The notes under the pieces are model-generated. The model was not told the DNA's origin and made no database searches. It saw only the letters and a program-made list of their open reading frames with translations. A DNA stretch of 64,000 bases from Pseudolabrys sp. (lineage in GTDB: Bacteria > Pseudomonadota > Alphaproteobacteria > Rhizobiales > Xanthobacteraceae). How positions within the stretch are numbered: position 1 is the first letter of the stretch; every line of letters begins with the position of its first letter. The stretch spans positions 57,501-121,500 of the forward strand of contig JAHCKG010000010.1 of NCBI GenBank assembly GCA_026125895.1, given 5' to 3'. Below are positions 44,847 to 53,176 of the stretch, piece by piece. Position numbers and translations under genes: made by a program.

Positions 44847-47800
44847 TCAGACGATCTGATTGATGTGGATGTCGGCGGTCGTCAGCGTCGCGGCGCTCAC
44901 CCCGTGCAGCGTGACCGTGTCAGCACCAAGGGTGATAACGGCCTCACCTGAAACCGTCGTGACGGCATCGATGACCGCCTGAGCGGTGGCAAACATATCG
45001 CTATCGAACTGGAGGATATCGGTACCGTGAACGAAATCCATCACGGTGTCGTTGCCGAACCCTGCATGGAATACGAAAGTGTCGGCCCCGGTGCCCCCGG
45101 TCAGCGTGTCATTGCCCGCACCGCCGCTAATCGTATCGTTACCGGCCCCACCGGTAATAGTGTCATTGCCACCCAGGTTGGTGCCATCAACGATGATGTG
45201 GTTGGCGCCGGTCAGGCCGGACGCGTTGATCGTCACGCCGTTGCTCATCGTCACAGAAGCATTAACCGCCATATCATCCGTCGTGCCATCGCCGTTGGCA
45301 TCCGCAGTAGAGACCTGCGCGTTAGTGACGGTCAGATTGAAGCCTGCGCTATTCGCATTGAACGTCACCTGGTCGATGTGGCTGATCGTGGCGGTCGCCA
45401 AGTTGAAAGTACCCGCCGCATCGAAGCGCAGTGTGTCGAGCGTGCCGGATTCGAGCGTCCCATCGATCGTATCGCCGCTGAGCTGACCTGCATTGCTGTA
45501 TTTGAAAATATCCGCCCCGTACCCGCCGGTCAGGACGTCCGCACCGAGTCCGGCGAAAATTACGTCGTTGCCTGCACCACCATCGATGATGTCCGCGCCG
45601 CCATTGCCATTAAGGATGTCGTCGCCACCCAGGTTGGTGCCAATGACGTGAATGAAATTGCTGTTCATGCCGCTGGTGTTGATTGTCACGCCGTGCGTCA
45701 TCGCCACCGCCGAGTCGAACAAAATATCACCGTAGCCGCCAGGGTTGCCGTCACCGTTGGCGTCAGCAGTCGCAACCACACTGGGGTTCACCGACACGAT
45801 GAAGCCAGCGGCGTCCTGATTGAACAGGATCTTGTCGATATTGGTGATTGTCGAGAAGGTGGTCAGATTATAGGTGCCAGATGCATCGAGCCGCAGCGTA
45901 TCGATCGTGCCGGATTCCGCCGAGCCGTTGATGGTTTCGCCGGCCGCGAGGTCGCTGACCGCGCTGACGACAAAGGTGTCCGCGCCCAGACCGCCGGTCA
46001 CGTTATCGGCGCCGGCCCCGCCGATGATGATATCGGCGCCATTGCCGCCATTGATCGTATCGATACCCGAGCCGCCGATCAGCGTGTCGGCATTGGCGCT
46101 GCCGGTGATCGTGAATGCTTCGGACTGGCCGTGCAGGTCGATGCTGGCGCTCGCGCCAGCGCCCGCGGCTGAAATGGCTTCGACCCCGACAATGGAGGCA
46201 TTCGTCGCGCCGAGGGTGTTGAGATCGGCAGAGGTTGATTTCAGATTGATCGTATCGCCGCTGCCGGCGCCCAAATCGATCTTGCCGCTGCCGATGAGGA
46301 TGTTGTCGAGCTGCAATCCGGTCAGGGTGATCGTATCGGTGCCGCCGGTGCCGGTAAGATTGCCGGTATCGACATGGGCAACCGTCGGCGTGCCGCTTGC
46401 GGAGATATCGGTGCCATCGGCCGTCACGTTGAGCACATTGACGCCGCCACCGAGATCGATCGAACTGGAAGCCGCCCACGCACTCGCAGAGAGACTCAGC
46501 ATGTCGTCGACGGCCGCGACCGTGACGTCGACGGTGACCGGGTCGCTGGCGTGATTGGCCGTTTGACCGTCGTCGACCGTGAAGCTGATCGTCCGGGTGG
46601 CGGTCGAAAGCGCGTCCGCGTTCGAATAAGTCACGGACGCAAGCGCGGCCTGATACTGAGCCAGCGTCGCGAGGCCCGTCAGCGTCAGCAGGCCGGTTGC
46701 CGAATTATAGTTGCCGGTAATGCCGTTCTGATTGACGAAGCCGAGAACGTCTTCGCTCGGGGCGAAATTGCCGGTGATCTGCACTTTTGCGCCGATCAAT
46801 TGCCCGCTGTCGACATCCGCGACCGTGATCGCCGAGGCGATCGCGGCGGCGCTTTGACCTTCCCCATAGCTCAGCGCCGCACTGTGGGCGTCGAGCATCG
46901 GCGCGTCGTTGACCGGCGTCACATGCACGGTCACCGTAGCCGCATTGCTGTTGGCCGATCCATCCGACACGACGACCGCAATGGTGCGGTCGGCGCCACC
47001 CGGGTTGTCACCCGTATTGGAGAAATGAACCTGCGCCAGCGCCATTTGGTAGTCCGCCAGCGCGGCCTCGCCGCTCAAAGTCAGCACGCCGGTTTGCGCA
47101 TCGTAGCTCGATGCGACAATGCCCGCCGGCAATTGGCCACATACTGACAGCAGGTCGCCGGCCTGTGCGTTGGTCAGCGTGATCGTCGCCGACTGCAGCA
47201 TCGTGTCGTCGACATCGTCGATCAACGCTCCGTCTGGGACGATCGAAACGGGCGAATTGCCCTCAACGTAGGCTGCGCTGCCCGAACTTCCCGAAGTTCC
47301 CAAATAACCGATCTTGACGTTGTCGATGTAGAACCAATCGCCGTCGTCAACGCCGTCATCGACCGAGAAACGGATAGTCGTCGTCGGCGAGATGTAGCTG
47401 GAAATATCGACGCTGAAGTGCTGATAGCTGCCATCGACGAAGGCGCCGTATCCGCTGGCTCCGATCTGACCGATCTGGGTGAAGTTAACCCCGTCGGTCG
47501 AGACCCAGACCTTGACGACGTCGTCACTATCGCCCGTGCTGATCTGACGGCGATAGTCGAATGTCAGCGTCGCACTGCTCGCACCGCTGAGATCGGCGGT
47601 GCGCTGGATGGTGTCGGCCGCGCCCGACTCGTTGTCGTCATCGCTGAGAAATAGGCGGAATCCTGTATCGCTGACGTACGGATCGGCTGCGATCTTGATT
47701 TCGCCCGTCGTCGGGCTGGGCGCATAGTCGCCGTTCTCGTTCTCGATCCAGTCAGTGATCCAATGCGCCGTGCCTGAATTGAGATCATAGGCCTGCGAGT

Positions 47801-49805
47801 CGAACTGATCGGCAACATTGCCGCCAAGCGTGAGCACGGGCGCACCGTTCACGGGCGACACTTCGACGGTCACAGAGACCACATTGCTCGCCGAATGCTG
47901 GGCCGAGCCGTCGTTGACCTGAAACGCGATGGTGCGCGGGGCGTCCGACGGGTCATCGCTGGTGTTCGCGTAGGTTACCGAGCGCAGCACCGCCTGGTAG
48001 TCGGCCAGGGTCGCAACGCCCGACAGCGTCAGAATGCCGGTTTGCGCATCGTAGCTGCCGGTGATGCCGCCATGCGAGGTGAAACTCAGCACGTCTTCGC
48101 CACTGGCGAAGTTGGCGGCGATCTTCACCGTGGCGCCGGTCAGCGTCGTGCTATCGACGTCAGACAAGCTGAGCGAGGCATTCACGACGGTGGCAGCGTC
48201 GTTCTCGGTATAGCTAATCGGCGTGCTTGGCACGCCGCCGATCACAGGTGCGTCGTTGACCGCCGCCACCGCGATCGGCACCGACGTCGTGACGGCAGGC
48301 GAATTGCCGTCGTCTGTCGTGATCGTCAGCGACGCAGCACCGTTGAAGTCGGCCGGCGGCGTGAACATCATGCCGTGGAGCGCGGCATTGATCGCCGCCT
48401 GCGTGCCGCTGAACGTCAAGGTCGCGCCGCTGGCGCCATTGCCGGAAGCAAACGTCAGGCCGGCGATGCCGGCGAGACTGACAACGCCGTGCGTCACGCT
48501 CACCGTGACGGTGAGGACCTGCGTATCGGCATCGTGCACCGAGATTGCCTTGCTGCCGCTGAACGAGAGCGTTTGATCTTCGCTCAGCGCAGCCGCCAGC
48601 GGCGCGAATGTCACCGGCGGAAGGTTCGCGTGCAGCAGGTCGATCACGGTGCCCGGCATCACGGGACCGTCGGGGTTCTCCGGCGGCAGATGGATGGTCG
48701 CCTGGTCGAATGGCCTGTTCTCGTCAGGCGGCGGATCGCCGCCATTGGCGTTGGCGGGGTTCTTATTCAGATCGATCAGGATTTGGGTGTGCGGGCCATT
48801 TTGCGGCGACTGCGGGTTCGGGCCGTTCGGATTCTGCTGCTGGAAGAACTGCTGCAACAGCTGATCGCCGACCGCCTTGATGCTGACGATCTGCTGCAAC
48901 GCCTGCAGTTCGAGCGCAAGCTGCGCCGGGGACTTCTGGATCTCCTCGGCAACGACCTGCAACGGCCCGACGGGGCGCACGATGATCATCGGACCGTCCT
49001 GCACGACGTTGGCGATGATCTGGCCTTGCTCGTTGATGATGACGGCGCCCGTCGCGCTTTGCGAAACGTAGAAGTGCACCGTGCCGTCATTGGCGGTGGT
49101 GACGCCGCCCACCGTGCCGCGAATGCCCATGGTCGCGACCGGCGTACCGATGCGCATGTTGCCGCTGTGCGCGACCTCGCCCGAGATGAAAGTCAGCGAG
49201 CCCTGCACCAGATTGAGCAATTGCGAGTTGCCAGCGCCGTTCGGCGAATAGACGAATTCGCTGACGACGATCCGGGTGTTGGCGGTCAGGTTGAGCGTGC
49301 TGCCGTCGTTGAAAGTCACGGCCATCGTACCGGCCTGCGTCTGCAGCACGTCGGCACGCAGAACCGGGTCGCCGGGCTTCAAAGTCACCGCAACGCCATT
49401 GCGGATGATGCTGGCGTCGCCGCTTGCAGTGACGACGCGGCCGACGGCATCGGAAGCGGCCGGCGCCGGCGTGCCTGCCTGGGCATATTGGTTGGGCGCC
49501 AGCGCGCCGCTCATCGCCTCGACGAGGTCGCCGGTCAATTTGGCGCCATCACGCGACATCAACGTCGCGCGCTCATCGGACGCGAAATAGTCGCGGACGA
49601 AGGCCGAGCCGCCGTCGTGGCCGCGCAGGATCAGGTCGTGGCCGGCGCGAATGAAGTCGGCGTTAAACAACAGATGCGCGTCGGGAATGGTGGCTGTCGC
49701 GCCGCCGGCGCCGCTCTGAATATCGACGATGCTCGACGCGGTCCGCTCGCCGTGGCCGGCGAACGAGAAGGTCTCCACGTCAAGATCGCTGGCGTCTCGA
49801 AGCAT
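44847..49805 (-). CDS. giant FecR / cadherin-like / RTX type I secreted surface protein
   Basis: 1652 residues with no N-terminal signal peptide, as expected for type I secretion. The FecR domain is at about residues 122-240 (DVLQTQAGTMAVTF, TPVATMGIRGTVGG). A Pro/Asn/Gln-rich linker covers 320-400. A first cadherin-like unit is at 405-520, and three related VCBS/cadherin-like units at about 525-660, 845-970 and 978-1100, each ending near VNDAP. An insert at 655-835 resembles a MAM/galactose-binding jelly-roll domain. RTX nonapeptide arrays at 1234-1280, 1395-1440 and 1545-1580 alternate with EF-hand-like DANGDG loops (1348, 1502). A final 70 residues probably hold the T1SS signal. No protease or lipase motif is visible, so an adhesin is the best reading. 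Confidence 0.9.
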   Translation of the reverse strand: MLRDASDLDVETFSFAGHGERTASSIVDIQSGAGGATATIPDAHLLFNADFIRAGHDLILRGHDGGSAFVRDYFASDERATLMSRDGAKLTGDLVEAMSGALAPNQYAQAGTPAPAASDAVGRVVTASGDASIIRNGVAVTLKPGDPVLRADVLQTQAGTMAVTFNDGSTLNLTANTRIVVSEFVYSPNGAGNSQLLNLVQGSLTFISGEVAHSGNMRIGTPVATMGIRGTVGGVTTANDGTVHFYVSQSATGAVIINEQGQIIANVVQDGPMIIVRPVGPLQVVAEEIQKSPAQLALELQALQQIVSIKAVGDQLLQQFFQQQNPNGPNPQSPQNGPHTQILIDLNKNPANANGGDPPPDENRPFDQATIHLPPENPDGPVMPGTVIDLLHANLPPVTFAPLAAALSEDQTLSFSGSKAISVHDADTQVLTVTVSVTHGVVSLAGIAGLTFASGNGASGATLTFSGTQAAINAALHGMMFTPPADFNGAASLTITTDDGNSPAVTTSVPIAVAAVNDAPVIGGVPSTPISYTENDAATVVNASLSLSDVDSTTLTGATVKIAANFASGEDVLSFTSHGGITGSYDAQTGILTLSGVATLADYQAVLRSVTYANTSDDPSDAPRTIAFQVNDGSAQHSASNVVSVTVEVSPVNGAPVLTLGGNVADQFDSQAYDLNSGTAHWITDWIENENGDYAPSPTTGEIKIAADPYVSDTGFRLFLSDDDNESGAADTIQRTADLSGASSATLTFDYRRQISTGDSDDVVKVWVSTDGVNFTQIGQIGASGYGAFVDGSYQHFSVDISSYISPTTTIRFSVDDGVDDGDWFYIDNVKIGYLGTSGSSGSAAYVEGNSPVSIVPDGALIDDVDDTMLQSATITLTNAQAGDLLSVCGQLPAGIVASSYDAQTGVLTLSGEAALADYQMALAQVHFSNTGDNPGGADRTIAVVVSDGSANSNAATVTVHVTPVNDAPMLDAHSAALSYGEGQSAAAIASAITVADVDSGQLIGAKVQITGNFAPSEDVLGFVNQNGITGNYNSATGLLTLTGLATLAQYQAALASVTYSNADALSTATRTISFTVDDGQTANHASDPVTVDVTVAAVDDMLSLSASAWAASSSIDLGGGVNVLNVTADGTDISASGTPTVAHVDTGNLTGTGGTDTITLTGLQLDNILIGSGKIDLGAGSGDTINLKSTSADLNTLGATNASIVGVEAISAAGAGASASIDLHGQSEAFTITGSANADTLIGGSGIDTINGGNGADIIIGGAGADNVTGGLGADTFVVSAVSDLAAGETINGSAESGTIDTLRLDASGTYNLTTFSTITNIDKILFNQDAAGFIVSVNPSVVATADANGDGNPGGYGDILFDSAVAMTHGVTINTSGMNSNFIHVIGTNLGGDDILNGNGGADIIDGGAGNDVIFAGLGADVLTGGYGADIFKYSNAGQLSGDTIDGTLESGTLDTLRFDAAGTFNLATATISHIDQVTFNANSAGFNLTVTNAQVSTADANGDGTTDDMAVNASVTMSNGVTINASGLTGANHIIVDGTNLGGNDTITGGAGNDTISGGAGNDTLTGGTGADTFVFHAGFGNDTVMDFVHGTDILQFDSDMFATAQAVIDAVTTVSGEAVITLGADTVTLHGVSAATLTTADIHINQIV

Positions 49806-50049
49806 GCCTCAGCGCATCCTCGGGTCGCGGTACGGAGTATCGCCTGGCCTTCCCCGCAAAGGCCAAGGTTAATAAAGGCTTATAGTATAGTTGGATGACT
49901 TTTACCGTCTGGCTGACGGAAAAAACAGTGTTTAATATGAATCAGGCCTAGAATTGGCCTAGCTCTGTCAATTGCCTAATGGTTTGGCAGGCTGGGGTCT
50001 TATCGGGTTGGTGCGTGCCAGCCCGGGCCAACAGGCGAGCCTAGTCTTC
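49806..50049. promoter_or_regulatory. divergent AT-rich region between the giant protein gene and the CNG channel
   Basis: 244 bases, clearly more AT-rich (49860-49945) than the surrounding DNA. It must hold promoters for both directions. On the minus strand a TATACT and TATAAG cluster near 49878-49890 could be a -10 box, but no good -35 lies at the right distance. A TTGACA on the minus strand at 49966-49971 also lacks a matched -10. A GGCCTAGAATTGGCCTAG direct repeat (49945-49962) and a CCGTC-GACGG hairpin (49905-49919) are possible operator elements. Confidence 0.45.
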
Positions 50050-51189
50050 ATGTCTCAGGATAAGCCCTTGGCTTTCTTCCCGCCCCTGGGCCATCTCCGG
50101 GGAGATCCACTGAATTCCGCTAAATATGCCGTGCTGGCCATCGGGCTCGCCGCCATGGCGGCGCTGACCGTGCCCGGCGCCCGGGCTGCCTGGCTGGAGG
50201 CGGCGCTGTGGGCCTGCCTCGCTTTTTTCGCCGTCGAAATCATCCTCCGGACCTGGCAGAGCCGGCTTTCCGGGCAACAGCCGGCTTATCCCGGCTCGGC
50301 GGCCTTCTGGTTCGACCTGATCGGCGTCATCCCGGTACCACTCGCCCTTGCCGCCGGCGTGCCGCCGGAGAAGGCCTGGCTGCTGGCCTCGTTGTGGATT
50401 CTCAAGCTCGCCGCCGCCGTGCCCGGGCTGTCGCTGCTCGGCCGCATCATCCGTCTGGAAGCCCGGCCGCTGGCCAGCGTCTTCGTCATCTTCCTCATCG
50501 TCCTGCTGCTCGCCGGCGTCGCCCTGCACCTGGCCGAGGGCCCGAGCCAGCCGGACAAGTTCGGCACCCTGCCGCTGGCGCTGTGGTGGGCGGTCACCAC
50601 CCTGAGCACGACCGGCTACGGCGACGCCGTACCGGAAACCTTCCTCGGCCGCTCGATCGCCGGCTTCGTCATGATCTGCGGCCTTGGCGTCTTCGGCTTG
50701 TGGACCGGCATTCTCGCCACGGGCTTTGCCAACGAACACCGCCGGCGTGAATTCATCCGCAACTGGGATTTGGTGACCCGCGTGCCGTTCCTGCGCTCGC
50801 TCGATGCCGCCGGCGTCATCGAACTGACGCGCATGCTGCGCCGGCAGGACCTCGCCGAACGCAGCGTCGTCGTGCGCCGCGGCCGCGCCGGCGATTGCAT
50901 GTTCTTCATTGCTTCCGGTGAAGTTGAAGTCCAGCTCGAGCCCGAGCCGATCCGGCTCGGCGCCGGCTCGTTCTTCGGCGAGTTCGCACTGCTGGACGGC
51001 AGCCCGCGCACCGCGACCGTGGTAACGACACGGCCGACCACATTGCTCATCCTCGACGTCACCGACTTCCGCGCCTTTACCGCGCAGCATCCGGACCTCG
51101 CCCGGGAGCTGGAAGCGGAAGCGGCACGGCGACGGCATCCTGTCAAGGATGCGGGTCACACCATCAACGGCACAAACGCCGCACAATAG
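50050..51189 (+). CDS. cyclic-nucleotide-gated potassium channel (MloK1-like)
   Basis: 379 residues. Six transmembrane helices (about 25-225), the K+ selectivity filter TTGYGD at 187-192, then a short linker and a cyclic-nucleotide-binding domain at about 245-345. The phosphate-binding cassette reads GEFALLDGSPRTATV (310-324) with the expected Glu and Arg. The S4-equivalent has few Arg residues, as in the non-voltage-gated MloK1 of Mesorhizobium loti (about 355 residues). cAMP binding should open it and change membrane potential. The ATG at 50050 is chosen; the frame continues upstream to 49972 with a non-membrane leader. It is divergent from the T1SS operon with its cyclase. Confidence 0.92.
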   Translation: MSQDKPLAFFPPLGHLRGDPLNSAKYAVLAIGLAAMAALTVPGARAAWLEAALWACLAFFAVEIILRTWQSRLSGQQPAYPGSAAFWFDLIGVIPVPLALAAGVPPEKAWLLASLWILKLAAAVPGLSLLGRIIRLEARPLASVFVIFLIVLLLAGVALHLAEGPSQPDKFGTLPLALWWAVTTLSTTGYGDAVPETFLGRSIAGFVMICGLGVFGLWTGILATGFANEHRRREFIRNWDLVTRVPFLRSLDAAGVIELTRMLRRQDLAERSVVVRRGRAGDCMFFIASGEVEVQLEPEPIRLGAGSFFGEFALLDGSPRTATVVTTRPTTLLILDVTDFRAFTAQHPDLARELEAEAARRRHPVKDAGHTINGTNAAQ

Positions 51190-51288
51190 ACTGTGAACAG
51201 ATCCGCCTCGCGCCGCGCCGGCATTCCACCTAGGGTGCGGCGCGAATTAGGATGCGGTTCCGGCAGAAGCAGAAGGGCGGCGATATTC

Positions 51289-52107
51289 ATGCGGGTGCGG
51301 TTCTGGGGAGTGCGGGGCAGCATCGCCTGTCCCGGTGCCGACACCATCCGCTACGGCGGCAACACGCCGTGCATCGAGGTTCACTGCGGCGACCATCTGC
51401 TGATCTTCGACGCCGGCACCGGCTTGCGGCCGCTCGGCAACACGCTGATGAAGAACGCCGGCCGCCGCGAGGTCGAGATCTTCCTCACCCATTGCCATCT
51501 CGATCACGTCACCGGCCTTCCCTTCTTCGCGCCGTTTTTCGTCGAGGGCTACAAGATCGGCGTCTGGGCCGGCAACTTGCTGCCGGCGGCGAGCGTCGAG
51601 CAGGTGATGCGCAAGATCATGAGCTCGCCGCTGTTTCCGGTCGAGGTCGAGATTTTCCGCGCCGACATCAAGTTCCATGACTTCGTGTCGGGCGACGTGC
51701 TCAATCCTTATCCCGGCGTGACCTTGCGCACCGCGCCGCTCGATCACCCGGACGGCGCCAGCGGCTACCGGCTCGAATATAACGGCAAGGTTTTCGCGCT
51801 GATCAGCGACACGTCGGGCTTTCCCGGCAAGCACGACCGCGAGCTCGTTTCGCTGGCGCGCAACGCCGATCTGATCATTTATGACGCCACCTTCACCGAG
51901 GAAGAGATCAAGACCCGCGAGACTTGGGGCCACTCCACTTGGGCCCGCGGCGTCAAGCTCGCCAACGAAGCCAATGTGAAACAGCTCTGCCTGTTCCATC
52001 ACGACCCGTCGCATGACGACGACTTCATGGACTCGCTCGCCGCCGATGCCGCCGATGCGCGGCCCGGCACCATCACCGCGCGCGAAGGTCAGATCATCGA
52101 CCTGTGA
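51289..52107 (+). CDS. metallo-beta-lactamase-fold hydrolase
   Basis: 272 residues. The metal site HCHLDH at residues 68-73 (HxHxDH) is present, with a further Asp in LISDTSGFPG and a His in TWGHSTWARG. The N-terminus VRFWGVRGSIACPGADTIRYGGNTPCIEV is typical of the phosphodiesterase-like branch of the fold (related to RNase Z and PhnP). Some MBL enzymes are class II cAMP phosphodiesterases; its place between two cyclic-nucleotide-binding genes makes cNMP hydrolysis a fair guess, not a fact. The ATG at 51289 is preferred over an upstream extension rich in Arg. 99 nt separate it from the channel gene. Confidence 0.88.
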   Translation: MRVRFWGVRGSIACPGADTIRYGGNTPCIEVHCGDHLLIFDAGTGLRPLGNTLMKNAGRREVEIFLTHCHLDHVTGLPFFAPFFVEGYKIGVWAGNLLPAASVEQVMRKIMSSPLFPVEVEIFRADIKFHDFVSGDVLNPYPGVTLRTAPLDHPDGASGYRLEYNGKVFALISDTSGFPGKHDRELVSLARNADLIIYDATFTEEEIKTRETWGHSTWARGVKLANEANVKQLCLFHHDPSHDDDFMDSLAADAADARPGTITAREGQIIDL

Positions 52108-52240
52108 GTCGCCGGCCTCCGCGCAGGCGCCGCGCGGCAAAGCATCTGGCCTCCGCAAAGGCACGGCGATACTATCACATCAGAACGCCGGAGCTGGGCC
52201 GGCCATGACATCTGATTGACGGGGTTGAGGGGCATTCTCG

Positions 52241-52912
52241 ATGCACGACGCGCACGACACTCTTTTCGGTGTGGACATGCACACCATCGTTCTCGCTATC
52301 GGATTTATCGGCGGTGTCCTGTACATCGCCAGCCATTACATGAAGACCATGGTGCCGCTGCGCGTCTGCGAAATCATCAGCAACGCGCTGTTCGTCGGCT
52401 ACGGATTCCTCTACCCGTCCTACCCGACGCTGTTCCTGTACGGCATCCTCATTCCGCTCAACGCCTATCGCCTCTATGAAATGATCGAGCTGATCCACAA
52501 GGTGCGCCACGCCGCGCAGGGCGATCTGTCGATGGGCTGGCTCAAGCCGTACATGAGCAAGCGGCACTACAAAAAGGGCGACCTGCTGTTCAAGAAGGGC
52601 GATCACGCCGCCGAAATGTTCTACATCGTCCACGGCAAGTGCCGCGTCGTCGAGATCAATGTCGAACTGCCGGAGGGCCGGCTGGTCGGCGAACTCGGCT
52701 TCCTGACGCCCGAGCATGCCCGCACCGGAACGGTCGAATGCGTCGAGGACACCGAGATGATGGTGATCACCTACGACAAGCTCAGCGAACTGTATTTCCA
52801 GAACCCGACCTTCGGCTTCTATTTCCTGCGGCTCACCAGCGAACGCCTGCTGCAAAACATGCGGCGCCTGGAGCAGGAACTGGAAAGCCGGCCGAAGGCG
52901 GCGACGGCGTGA
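52241..52912 (+). CDS. membrane-anchored cyclic-nucleotide-binding protein (Popeye/CNBD-like)
   Basis: 223 residues. Two or three N-terminal transmembrane helices (about 14-33, 40-58 and 62-80) lead into a C-terminal cyclic-nucleotide-binding domain (about 105-210): KKGDLLFKKGDHAAEMFYIVHG and GELGFLTPEHARTGTVECVE, with Glu and Arg at the cassette positions. There is no helix-turn-helix, so it is not a CRP-type regulator. The layout of short membrane part plus CNBD is that of bacterial Popeye-like proteins. It could be a cAMP effector at the membrane, downstream of the cyclase at 39406-41628. The partner is unknown. Confidence 0.85.
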   Translation: MHDAHDTLFGVDMHTIVLAIGFIGGVLYIASHYMKTMVPLRVCEIISNALFVGYGFLYPSYPTLFLYGILIPLNAYRLYEMIELIHKVRHAAQGDLSMGWLKPYMSKRHYKKGDLLFKKGDHAAEMFYIVHGKCRVVEINVELPEGRLVGELGFLTPEHARTGTVECVEDTEMMVITYDKLSELYFQNPTFGFYFLRLTSERLLQNMRRLEQELESRPKAATA

Positions 52913-53176
52913 CCGCGCGCGGGTGGGCGCCGTCCACTCGCCGGGCGTTTCCGTTTTCTTAATGCTGAATCATTCGTTTCAAGAAGATCGCGCGACACCG
53001 CGGCGATGATTCAAATTTTACATAATGTCCCGCAGGCGCATTGACCTTGCCGGGTAAAGTTCCCTCGCGACGCCGGGACGTTTAACGGGCCCGCAGAGAC
53101 TCCTCTCTTATCGATAGCCCCGTGAGCACGAGGCCGGCAACCAAGTCCGGCCCGCCGCTCCGACGGGGACGTGTCG

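Noticed and set aside
45027-47147. Plus-strand genes opposite the RTX region
   Set aside because: Two long frames there are antisense images of repeated RTX codons (GGN GAN), giving artificial Val/Ile/Arg/Asp-rich proteins.
44847-49805. Secreted protease or lipase toxin
   Set aside because: RTX repeats are present but no zinc-protease HExxH, lipase GxSxG or pore-forming hydrophobic region was seen.
47895-49898. 667-codon plus-strand open frame inside the giant surface protein gene
   Set aside because: Antisense to well-defined cadherin and FecR domains; its translation is low in complexity and lacks motifs.
49905-49926. Terminator hairpin in the divergent region
   Set aside because: CCGTC-GACGG is followed by A residues on the plus strand and preceded by T residues on the minus strand; the stem is only 5 bp and no gene ends there on either strand.
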